A DNA stretch of 64,000 nucleotides from Leeuwenhoekiella palythoae (GTDB taxonomy: Bacteria > Bacteroidota > Bacteroidia > Flavobacteriales > Flavobacteriaceae), in the NCBI RefSeq assembly GCF_900130045.1, contig NZ_FQXT01000002.1, positions 1 to 64,000 on the forward strand, read 5' to 3'. The position numbers and the translations under genes are program-made. Of this stretch, positions 24,356 through 32,707 are shown piece after piece; position 1 is the stretch's first letter, and the number at the start of each line of letters is the position of its first letter. The notes beneath the pieces were generated by a model. It was not told the DNA's origin, did not search any database, and saw only the letters and a program-made list of their open reading frames with translations.

Positions 24356-26467
24356 TTAATTCAATCTAATGGTGTCGCCAGATTGCCATTCAGAATACTT
24401 TACAGCTCCGTCTTGCACTAAAGCGATCTTAAACTTACGATCCAGCTTACGAGAACCTTCAGTTTGCTCAATATGTACTTCAACCTGACCATCAACTGTG
24501 GTAGCTTCAAAATCTAATATAGAATAATCGCCTGATTGATACCCGTAACCTTCTCCTGCATCATCATAAAGACTTCCTGAAGCTTTTCCTTCGGCATTTA
24601 GATTAATAAATAAGGTGATTTCTGAAGTGCTGTAATCTACGGTACTTTGAATTACAGGACCCACGGGAAGAATTGCCCCGTCTCTCAATTTAACGGTAGC
24701 CTGATATTTATCTGTGTTTTCTTCGAGCGTAAGATCTTGCCAGTCTCCCTGAGGCATCTTAAGATCTTCTGCCCATTGCGGAATAACCATCAAATCTTCC
24801 CCTAAAAGGAAACTCTGCTGCTCCCCTCTCAAAGAAGTATCGGTGATGTCTGCAAAAAATGCAGGACGCATAATGGGCATTCCGGTTTGAGAAGCCTCGT
24901 GAAATAAAGTATATAAATACGGCAATAGGCGGTATCTGCGATTGATCGCTGTACGTGATACCTGCTCAATTTCTTCACCAAAAGCCCAAGGCTCTTGCGC
25001 TTCGGTCTCGTTTGAGGTGTGATTTCTACTGAAAGGATAATACGCACCTAAAGCGATCCAATTGGCAAAAACTTCAGGGGTTGGACTCTTAGTAAATCCA
25101 CCAATATCGGGACCGTTAAAAGGCTGACCGCTCAAACTTAAATTGATAGACATTGGGATAGACATTTTAAGGTTTTCCCAAGTAGAAGAGTTATCTCCTG
25201 TCCACGTAGCTGCATAGCGCTGCCCACCTAAAAAGTTGGCTCTTGAAAGCACAAAAGGTCTTTTTTCTGGGTTTACTGCCATAATTCCTTCACGGCTGGA
25301 GCGTACCATTAAAAGTCCGTATACATTATGATAACGTAAGTGTTTATCCATAGGTAAAGCGCCACCGCCTCGATGCAAGTTGCTATCTGGCATAGAACCC
25401 CCCGGGCCGTCAAAAACCGCCGGCTCATTCATATCGTTCCAAACGCCGTCAATACCTAAATTCATAAAATCGGTATACAACGACGCCCACCATTTTTGCG
25501 TGCGTGGCTGGGTATAATCTGGAAAAGCAACCTGACCCGGCCAAACTTCGCCATTAAATTCTTTTCCACCGGCAGTCTGTACCCAATGATCACCGGCTGT
25601 ACCTTGCTGATAAATCGTATATAACGAGTCCTGTTTTACCCCGGGATCGATCATATAGACTGATTTAAAATCTTTGTCGTGCAGGTAATCATTTAAGCCT
25701 TTAGGATCAGGAAAACCTTCTTTATCAAAGGTAAATACTCTGAAACCGTCCATATAATCAATATCCATCCAGATCACATCTGCCGGGATTTTACGCGCTC
25801 TAAACTCATCTGCCAACTCTTTTACACTAGTATCAGGATAATAAGAATAACGAGATTGCTGATAGCCCAAAGCCCAGAGTGGCGGCATCGCAATCGTTCC
25901 TGTAAGTTCCCCTAAAGCTTTCATCACTTCTTGAGGCGAATCTTTCTCGATCACTAAAACTCTAAAGGTAGGCCCTTCACTTATGAAAGTCACTTTATCG
26001 TCGAGAACGATCTGCTGGCGCCAACTGTGATCTGCTAAAATACCAAATGAGGTTCCGTCTTTGCGAACGCCCAAAACCCAAGGATGCGCTTGATACAATT
26101 GCTTTCCTTCAAATTTTCCGTATTCATAATTGTCGGTATTCCATAGGGTAACATCGGTTCCATTACGACGCAAGTCACCCAATACTTCTCCGGTTCCGTA
26201 GAGATCTACGTGTTCCGGAAACATAAATTGCACGGCATTTTTACCTTCTATTTGCAAAAACTGCGGCTTCACAGCCCAATTGGCAGGAAGCGGTTTTTCT
26301 TGTGATACATCTTGCGTAACCGCTAAAGACGGTAGGGTTTTATAGGCCTTAAAATCTTTTGGGTAAAAGATCGCAACATCAGGTTGAACAAGGCTTGAGG
26401 TTTGCGCTACTGAAAGCTGAAAACTCACAAAAAGCAGCGCAAGAAATAACATGCTGTTTTTTCTCAT
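24356..26467 (-). CDS. GH31 alpha-glucosidase, exported
   Basis: 703 residues with a signal peptide ending at SVAQ. It has an N-terminal beta-sandwich (~30-190), a (beta/alpha)8 barrel (~195-560) and C-terminal beta domains. The catalytic nucleophile is D345 in WNDMNEP, and the acid/base is D425 in TWTGDNSS. GH31 enzymes of this kind release glucose from maltose, maltodextrins or alpha-1,6 branches. It should act in the periplasm as the last step of the pathway, where Bacteroides Sus uses the GH97 enzyme SusB. It is the last gene of the locus, 10 bp after the GH13 gene. Confidence 0.94.
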   Translation of the reverse strand: MRKNSMLFLALLFVSFQLSVAQTSSLVQPDVAIFYPKDFKAYKTLPSLAVTQDVSQEKPLPANWAVKPQFLQIEGKNAVQFMFPEHVDLYGTGEVLGDLRRNGTDVTLWNTDNYEYGKFEGKQLYQAHPWVLGVRKDGTSFGILADHSWRQQIVLDDKVTFISEGPTFRVLVIEKDSPQEVMKALGELTGTIAMPPLWALGYQQSRYSYYPDTSVKELADEFRARKIPADVIWMDIDYMDGFRVFTFDKEGFPDPKGLNDYLHDKDFKSVYMIDPGVKQDSLYTIYQQGTAGDHWVQTAGGKEFNGEVWPGQVAFPDYTQPRTQKWWASLYTDFMNLGIDGVWNDMNEPAVFDGPGGSMPDSNLHRGGGALPMDKHLRYHNVYGLLMVRSSREGIMAVNPEKRPFVLSRANFLGGQRYAATWTGDNSSTWENLKMSIPMSINLSLSGQPFNGPDIGGFTKSPTPEVFANWIALGAYYPFSRNHTSNETEAQEPWAFGEEIEQVSRTAINRRYRLLPYLYTLFHEASQTGMPIMRPAFFADITDTSLRGEQQSFLLGEDLMVIPQWAEDLKMPQGDWQDLTLEENTDKYQATVKLRDGAILPVGPVIQSTVDYSTSEITLFINLNAEGKASGSLYDDAGEGYGYQSGDYSILDFEATTVDGQVEVHIEQTEGSRKLDRKFKIALVQDGAVKYSEWQSGDTIRLN

Positions 26468-26477
26468 TGTATATATT

Positions 26478-28319
26478 CTAATTTAGTTGAATGATCAAGG
26501 GTGTTTTTGCTGAAACTTCGAGCGTTTCCTCCAGTTTGATACTACGGCCAGAAAGAATCTCGAAACCGTTGCCGGCGTCCGGTAAGACTTCACGGAAACG
26601 TCCTAAGTCTAAAGTTTGATCGCTTGAGCTGTTGTTAAGCACGACCATAATTTTTTCATCTCCAAGAATCCTGAAATACACGTACACATCATTTTCAGGA
26701 ATAAATTGCGTCAAAGATCCTTGATGAACGGCTTTGGCGGTTTTACGCCAATTCATTAGTTTTTTAGTAAAGCTGAAAAAAGCCTCCTGCTGCTGGGTTC
26801 TGGATGCTGCTTCAAAGGCATTCTGCGCATCATCTTTCCAGCCTCCCGGAAAATCTCTACGAATATCCCCATCACCTTTTCCTTTATCGCCACGCATACC
26901 TATTTCAGAGCCGTAATACAACTGCGGAATGCCGCGTGTGGTTGCGATCAAGGCAAGTCCCAACTTATAATTGTCGAGGTTTTGGTCATAGATCTCATTA
27001 AATCTCCCGGTGTCGTGATTCTCTAAAAAGACTAAAAGATTGTTGATATCCGGATATAAAAAGTCGTTTACAAAGTTGTTATAGGCTTTCATCATCCCGG
27101 TATCCCAACCCGCACCTTCAGAAAACATTGAGGTGAGGCCGTCGTGCAGCGTGAAATCCATCACCGAGGGTAAGTGGGTATTGTAATTTTGAATGGCACC
27201 TATTTTACTATCCTTTTGCCAATAAGCGATTTGCGCCTGATCATGTAACCAGACCTCTCCAACAATATTGAAATTGGGGTACTCATCCATAATGGCTTTG
27301 GTCCATTTTGAAATTCCTTCTTTATCATTATAGCTGTAGGTATCTACTCGAAATCCGTCAAGATTGGCATACTCGATCCACCAGATTGCATTTTGAATTA
27401 AGTATTGCAACACCAATGGATTCTTCTGATTGAGATCTGGCATCGTTTTTACAAACCAGCCATCTACACAATAATGCTGATCACGCTCTGCCGCGTGCAT
27501 ATCGTATTGCGTTTCCATGCGGTAATTAGATTGGGCGTAACCGGGAAACTGATTGATCCAATCATAGGTAGGCAAATCTTTGATCATCCAGTGTTCTGCG
27601 CCCCAATGATTGGTCACATAATCCATCACCAGCTTCATCTCGCGTTTATGCAGTTCGTCTGCGAGATTTCTATAGTCTGCATTGGTTCCGTAGCGCGGAT
27701 CTATTTTATATACATCACTTTGCGCATAAGTATGATACGAATATCCCGGGTCGTTATCTTCAAGCAAAGGCGTGCTCCAAATAGTAGTCACCCCTAAATC
27801 TTCGAGATAGTCTAAATGATCTGTAATCCCCTGTAAATCGCCGCCGTGTCTACCGCCGCTTGCTTCACGATCATAGGTATCGGTTAATCCTTCAACAGAA
27901 TCATTATCCGGATTCCCGTTAGCAAAGCGATCGGGCATTAATAAATACATCGCATCGCTGCTGTCATAACCTTGGCGCTGTGCCGAACCTGCTTCGCGCT
28001 TTTTTAATTCATAAGTTCGTGTAAACGACTTTTTCCCTTTTTTACTGAAGTTAAACTGAAACGTTCCCGCCTGAAGTCCATCGGTTTCGATAGTGACAAA
28101 AAGGTAATTGGGATTTTCGGTTTTTGTCACCCCCGTGATGAGCACCTCATCTTCGGTGGAAACATCGTAGGCTGCGATATTTTCTCCGTAAAAAAGAATT
28201 TGCACTTCAGAAGTTTCCATATCGGCCCACCAGTACGGTGGCTCTACCCGATCTATTTGCGCGCACAACGGAGCGCTAAACAGAAACAAAAAGAGCATTG
28301 AATTAAAAAAAAGTTTCAT
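26478..28319 (-). CDS. GH13 neopullulanase/cyclomaltodextrinase (SusA-like)
   Basis: 613 residues: signal peptide, an N-terminal cyclomaltodextrinase-type beta domain (~22-105), the GH13 barrel (~115-520) and a C-terminal beta domain. Catalytic residues are visible: nucleophile D326 in GFRVDTYS, acid/base E355 in VGEVWLHD, and transition-state D436 in ENHDTGRF. The fused N-terminal domain is typical of periplasmic enzymes that cut maltooligosaccharides, cyclodextrins and pullulan, like SusA. It follows the surface amylase gene by ~90 bp and precedes GH31 by 10 bp in the same operon. Confidence 0.93.
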   Translation of the reverse strand: MKLFFNSMLFLFLFSAPLCAQIDRVEPPYWWADMETSEVQILFYGENIAAYDVSTEDEVLITGVTKTENPNYLFVTIETDGLQAGTFQFNFSKKGKKSFTRTYELKKREAGSAQRQGYDSSDAMYLLMPDRFANGNPDNDSVEGLTDTYDREASGGRHGGDLQGITDHLDYLEDLGVTTIWSTPLLEDNDPGYSYHTYAQSDVYKIDPRYGTNADYRNLADELHKREMKLVMDYVTNHWGAEHWMIKDLPTYDWINQFPGYAQSNYRMETQYDMHAAERDQHYCVDGWFVKTMPDLNQKNPLVLQYLIQNAIWWIEYANLDGFRVDTYSYNDKEGISKWTKAIMDEYPNFNIVGEVWLHDQAQIAYWQKDSKIGAIQNYNTHLPSVMDFTLHDGLTSMFSEGAGWDTGMMKAYNNFVNDFLYPDINNLLVFLENHDTGRFNEIYDQNLDNYKLGLALIATTRGIPQLYYGSEIGMRGDKGKGDGDIRRDFPGGWKDDAQNAFEAASRTQQQEAFFSFTKKLMNWRKTAKAVHQGSLTQFIPENDVYVYFRILGDEKIMVVLNNSSSDQTLDLGRFREVLPDAGNGFEILSGRSIKLEETLEVSAKTPLIIQLN

Positions 28320-28412
28320 AGGAATTGAATTAAAAAAACAGCCGAATATTTTAGGGGATAATATCCGGCTGAAGGATTTCTTCTTGTACTCACATACGCT
28401 GTATTAAAGCGT

Positions 28413-29858
28413 TTACTCTTCCATCACAGACCAGATCGCGTAACCGTTAGCCGGAGCTTCCAGCTGGGTGCTTCCATCTTCGGCTGTCGCCGGATAGTAA
28501 GTTGAATTTTCTGTGTAATCCATCAATTGACGGCTACTCCATCCCGTGTTTATAGTACGGCGCTTAGTACTTGTATTGGTCGTGATATAAATGATAAGAC
28601 CGGGATTAGCGTCGGTTCCTTTTCGCTTTGCGATATATTCATCCTCATCGGTATAAAGTACTTCTAGGTCTCCAACAGCAAGCGAATTGTGAATACTCAC
28701 TAACTTATCCAATTGTGCTTTAAAAGCTTCGTTTTGATAATCTGAATAAAACAAGGTAGGATACCCGGGATGCGTCATAATAAATGCATACGCCTTGAGT
28801 TTGTTTTCGCGCTCAATGTAGTTATCGATGTTCCCGTCTTTTTCGGTATCGTGATTTGCGGTAAAAGTCACTGCCTTGTCAGGATGCGTTTGCCAAACCT
28901 GATCTCTGGTCAAATAGGTCAAATCGCTGTAACGATCAAACGCCTGCTCCATACGGTAAAAGGCTGCAAAATCAAATGCACCACTTCCTGTAGCTTCAAT
29001 ATGCTCGCGAATAAGATCAGGATCGCCGTCCCATAATTCGCTCACAGAAAAACCACCAACTTCCGCCAAGAAATCTTTGATCACAAATGACTCGAATCCT
29101 AAAACATAGTCAAATCTCCAGCCGTCAAAGCCCATCACATTCTTATAATATTTTGCTACGGAATTCTCATCTTTCCACAACCAGTTTTGCACGCGCTCTC
29201 TGTGATGATCCAGATTGGTCTCCGCGTAAAACAAGCTGCCCGGATCGTAATTACTCACACTATTTGGATAAAAATCTTCGTAATTTCTGTTGAACATACC
29301 CGAAGCATTCCCGTGTGTTTCATCAAAAAGACTATATGTATCATAACCGCGATACGGATTGTACTCTAAGCCACCACCCGAATTGTGATTCAACACGATA
29401 TCTGCGATCACTTCGATATTGTTATCGTGTGCGGTAGCGATAAGGTTCTCCAGATCAGTACGTGTCCCGAAGCGTGTTGCCACCGTACCGTGCTGCTCAT
29501 AATCACCAAAATCAAAATAATCTGAAACATCATACCCCATAGAGTATCCACCTGATTGACCTTTGGTCGCCGGCGGTAACCAGATACGATTGACTCCGGC
29601 TGCACTCCAATCTTCTAACTGAGAAGAAATCGTGTTCCACCATTCAAAACGCGGTTCTACATCCCAGTAAAACGCTTGCATCATCACGCGGCTTCCATTA
29701 TCATACTCGGCTAAATTAAGCGCTTGATACGCTACCGGATCCGGGGTTTCCTGACCTTCCTCTGCCTCTACCGCTGCATCATCGTCTGATGAACAGCTTA
29801 TGCTGATAGCAAGCAACAGCAAAAGCAGAAACGGATATTTAAAAAAATACTGTTTCAT
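28413..29858 (-). CDS. GH13 alpha-amylase lipoprotein, probably surface exposed (SusG-like role)
   Basis: 481 residues with a lipoprotein signal (ISISC, C22) followed by SSDDD, a pattern matching the surface-export signal of Bacteroidota lipoproteins. The GH13 barrel keeps nucleophile D250 (GWRFDYV), acid/base E274 (SVSELWD) and D337 (TANHDTEK). Its compact form without a neopullulanase N-domain resembles bacterial alpha-amylases of the GH13_5/6/7 type. It should start the attack on starch or another alpha-glucan outside the cell, producing oligosaccharides for SusC/D. Subfamily and exact substrate are not decidable by eye. Confidence 0.92.
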   Translation of the reverse strand: MKQYFFKYPFLLLLLLAISISCSSDDDAAVEAEEGQETPDPVAYQALNLAEYDNGSRVMMQAFYWDVEPRFEWWNTISSQLEDWSAAGVNRIWLPPATKGQSGGYSMGYDVSDYFDFGDYEQHGTVATRFGTRTDLENLIATAHDNNIEVIADIVLNHNSGGGLEYNPYRGYDTYSLFDETHGNASGMFNRNYEDFYPNSVSNYDPGSLFYAETNLDHHRERVQNWLWKDENSVAKYYKNVMGFDGWRFDYVLGFESFVIKDFLAEVGGFSVSELWDGDPDLIREHIEATGSGAFDFAAFYRMEQAFDRYSDLTYLTRDQVWQTHPDKAVTFTANHDTEKDGNIDNYIERENKLKAYAFIMTHPGYPTLFYSDYQNEAFKAQLDKLVSIHNSLAVGDLEVLYTDEDEYIAKRKGTDANPGLIIYITTNTSTKRRTINTGWSSRQLMDYTENSTYYPATAEDGSTQLEAPANGYAIWSVMEE

Positions 29859-29917
29859 AGTTATAAGATTTTCAAAACAAGCTGATGCCTAAAAACAGCA
29901 TCAGCTCGTATGGGTGA

Positions 29918-31060
29918 TTAATTTTTAGTAATCGAGTACTTGTATTGTCTAGGATTGCTCAAATCAAGCGTGATGGTATAATTTCCATCTTCCGGAATAC
30001 CGATGTTCTGACCACCAAACTCCATTGTTCCGTCTGCATCGTTATCACCTATATTTAAGTCCCAAGCATCATTTGCTCTGAATTTGATACCGTTATCAGG
30101 AGCTTCTTGCTCGGTAAGATCTAAGGTAAGTGACCAGATTTTTGTAGCAGGATCGTAAACCATATCGGTATCGCTGTCCCATCCTGTTGGTGTTGCGTTA
30201 CCAATGATTCCCCAGCTGGTTTTAGTCATCGCATAGGTTAATGCTTCGGTATCTACATTGATCAAGTAATAGCCGCCGGTTCCGTCAGGAGTTCCTGCAT
30301 TTACTTCACCTTCTTGCTCGATAGTTCCTGAAAAGTCACCGTTATTTTCACCGGTATCTCCGTAATCCCCGTCAAAACTTTCGTTAGTAGGTAAGAATTT
30401 AAGTTCAGGAGTATCTGAGTTTACAAAAACGAAACCTTCATAATCTGTGTTTCCTTCAGCAGAAGCGGCAAGCGGAACTGCATCAGCAGGAGTCCAGTCT
30501 GAACCATAACCACCTCCAGTTAAGAAGTTACCCACCACAAAGATTTGAGGCAATTGAATCTCCTCCTCTTCTTCAGCTTCCGGAAGGGTTACTGAAATCG
30601 CTAGCGCATCAGAAAATTGTTCTACCACATTTCCTGCATCAGCACCTACATAAGCACGCACTCTAAAGTAGATCATCCCGGTGTTAGGTTCAGGAGTAAG
30701 CGGATCGTTATCCAAACCGGCTTCACGCGCTAAACTCAACATATTACCTACCGTTACCGGAAGATTGGTTTGTGTACCTACACCAATAACAGAAAAAGTC
30801 TCAAAGCTCTCAGTTGTAGCACCCTGAATCTCATAATTCACCGGAGTTTGTACACCAAAGTCTACTTCATTCCATACAAAACGTTCTGCTAAATTATCTG
30901 AACTAGAAGCCATCAAATTATAAGTTTCTAGTGTTGAGTTTGTAAAAACTACCCCCTCAGGATCTGGCTTTGCGGTAAATGTAAAACCGTCATCATCTGT
31001 ACAAGCTGTAAAGTTTAAAGCTGCAATAAGCGCAATAAAAACAAGTGTTAAATTTTTCAT
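29918..31060 (-). CDS. SusE/SusF-like starch-binding outer membrane lipoprotein
   Basis: 380 residues with a lipoprotein signal (FTAC, C20) and TDDD behind it. The N-terminal Ig-like SusE domain (~30-165, ending at a Glu-rich linker) is followed by two tandem beta domains with the IFVVGNF...GY and WGIIGNATP starts typical of SusE/SusF carbohydrate-binding modules. Such proteins hold starch at the surface and have no catalytic activity. Position after SusD and before the amylase is the standard order. Confidence 0.9.
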   Translation of the reverse strand: MKNLTLVFIALIAALNFTACTDDDGFTFTAKPDPEGVVFTNSTLETYNLMASSSDNLAERFVWNEVDFGVQTPVNYEIQGATTESFETFSVIGVGTQTNLPVTVGNMLSLAREAGLDNDPLTPEPNTGMIYFRVRAYVGADAGNVVEQFSDALAISVTLPEAEEEEEIQLPQIFVVGNFLTGGGYGSDWTPADAVPLAASAEGNTDYEGFVFVNSDTPELKFLPTNESFDGDYGDTGENNGDFSGTIEQEGEVNAGTPDGTGGYYLINVDTEALTYAMTKTSWGIIGNATPTGWDSDTDMVYDPATKIWSLTLDLTEQEAPDNGIKFRANDAWDLNIGDNDADGTMEFGGQNIGIPEDGNYTITLDLSNPRQYKYSITKN

Positions 31061-31075
31061 CGTTTCTTTTATGTA

Positions 31076-32701
31076 TTAGTACCCCGGATTTTGAGTAAGG
31101 TTGGTGTTAATCAATATTATATTACTTGGCAACGGAAATAAGTTTCTAAACTCATCTACCGCCGTTCCTGAACGCGAACCGCCTTTAAATGGCCATAGAT
31201 AATTGCCAGTAGTAAAATCGTTAAAGCGAATTAAATCTGTTCTGCGCTGTCCTTCCCAGTACAGTTCGCGAGCGCGCTCATCAAGAATAAAATCTAATGT
31301 CAATGCCGCACTTGTGATGTTTCCACTAGTATTGCCATAGGCACGTGCTCTCAGCTCATTGATGTATCCTGCAGCGGTATTCACATCACCTCCTGCACCG
31401 CCTCTAAGCACGGCTTCTGCATAGGTAAGGTAGATTTCCGCAAGGCGAATGATAGGCAAATCAGTATCTACAAAATCCCCACCGGTATCGCTTCCGGCAG
31501 CGCCGTTAGAATCAATATTGGTGAATTTTGTTACCGCATAGCCATCGGTAAACTGGTTAGCAATGGTGTTGATTTCAAAACTCTGCCCGTCTGTATAGAA
31601 CATCGCACGCGAGTCTGCCCAAGCGGTAGGATTGCCGTCAGCATCACTTTCGGTCACTGAAGCATCAAATTTATTTACCAAAGCTTTGGTCGTACGTAGA
31701 CCGCTCCAGCCGCCATTCACACCAAAGTTGAATGCGTCCATAGAGCCACCAATTGCAGCGTGAACTAAAAAGGTGGTTCCACCGTAGGTACGTGAATTGT
31801 TTCCGTCAAAATTGAGAGCGAAAATAAATTCGTTTTGTGCTCCGTTTGAATTGTTATCAGCTAAGAAAAGTTCGTCGTAGGCTGAGCCATTTCCGTTAGC
31901 ATCTGTTGTGTTGATGCTGTAGCTTGAGTTGATCGCCATTTCAGCATATGTAATCGCATCAGTATACCGTTCTGTTCCCGTCCAAACTTGAGCATTCAAA
32001 TACAATTTAGAAAGCAACGCCCAGGCAGCAACACGGTCTACACGCCCATATTCATTAGCTCCGCTTTCTTTTAACAGATCTTGAATTTCAAGGAGTTCAC
32101 CTTCAACAAAATTGAAAATTTCAGAACGCGTACTTTGCTCAGGTAGATCTGTAGAAACTACAGTCACTAATGGCACATCGCCAAACAGATCCATCAAATT
32201 GAAATACGCAAAAGCTCTTAGAAAACGCGCTTCGGCGATGTATGCCTCAACCTCAGCATTATCGTTTAACAGCTGTGCATTTTCAATAAACGAATTGGTA
32301 AACGAAACCTCTTGCGCCAGACGGTAATACATACCGGTAGTAAAGTCGTTACCCGCACCCCAGTTCATTGCGTGCAAATTAGGCAAACCGGGGTCTCCCC
32401 AACCTACCACCGCATTGTCTGTGGTTAATTCATTTAAACTGAATAATAATCTCGAGTATTGTGAAGTACCTTCATCAATACCTGTAATATCGGCTTGTCC
32501 TGCAGGCCCTTGCTGACCGGTTAGCGCAAGACTGGCATATAATTTTGCCAAAGCTCCTTTTGCTTCGTCAGCATTTGCAAACACGTTAGTTTCAGTAAAA
32601 CTATCTGGATCAATGGGTGTCTGATCTAAATCATCGTGACACGCAATGAGCAAAAGCGTAGGAATAAGAAGCGCTATTTTTTTAATGTAATTCATTTTCA
32701 T
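31076..32701 (-). CDS. SusD-like nutrient-binding outer membrane lipoprotein
   Basis: 541 residues with a lipoprotein signal (LIAC) and an HDDLDQTP start typical of RagB/SusD proteins. The TPR-like helical scaffold is visible through AEARFLRAFAYFNLMDLFGDVPLV and the C-terminal LAEIYLTYAEA...INELRARAY and ERARELYWEGQRRTDLIRF blocks. It forms the lid on the SusC channel and binds oligosaccharide. It lies 6 bp after susC, as expected for an obligate pair. Confidence 0.95.
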   Translation of the reverse strand: MKMNYIKKIALLIPTLLLIACHDDLDQTPIDPDSFTETNVFANADEAKGALAKLYASLALTGQQGPAGQADITGIDEGTSQYSRLLFSLNELTTDNAVVGWGDPGLPNLHAMNWGAGNDFTTGMYYRLAQEVSFTNSFIENAQLLNDNAEVEAYIAEARFLRAFAYFNLMDLFGDVPLVTVVSTDLPEQSTRSEIFNFVEGELLEIQDLLKESGANEYGRVDRVAAWALLSKLYLNAQVWTGTERYTDAITYAEMAINSSYSINTTDANGNGSAYDELFLADNNSNGAQNEFIFALNFDGNNSRTYGGTTFLVHAAIGGSMDAFNFGVNGGWSGLRTTKALVNKFDASVTESDADGNPTAWADSRAMFYTDGQSFEINTIANQFTDGYAVTKFTNIDSNGAAGSDTGGDFVDTDLPIIRLAEIYLTYAEAVLRGGAGGDVNTAAGYINELRARAYGNTSGNITSAALTLDFILDERARELYWEGQRRTDLIRFNDFTTGNYLWPFKGGSRSGTAVDEFRNLFPLPSNIILINTNLTQNPGY

Positions 32702-32707
32702 AGTTTT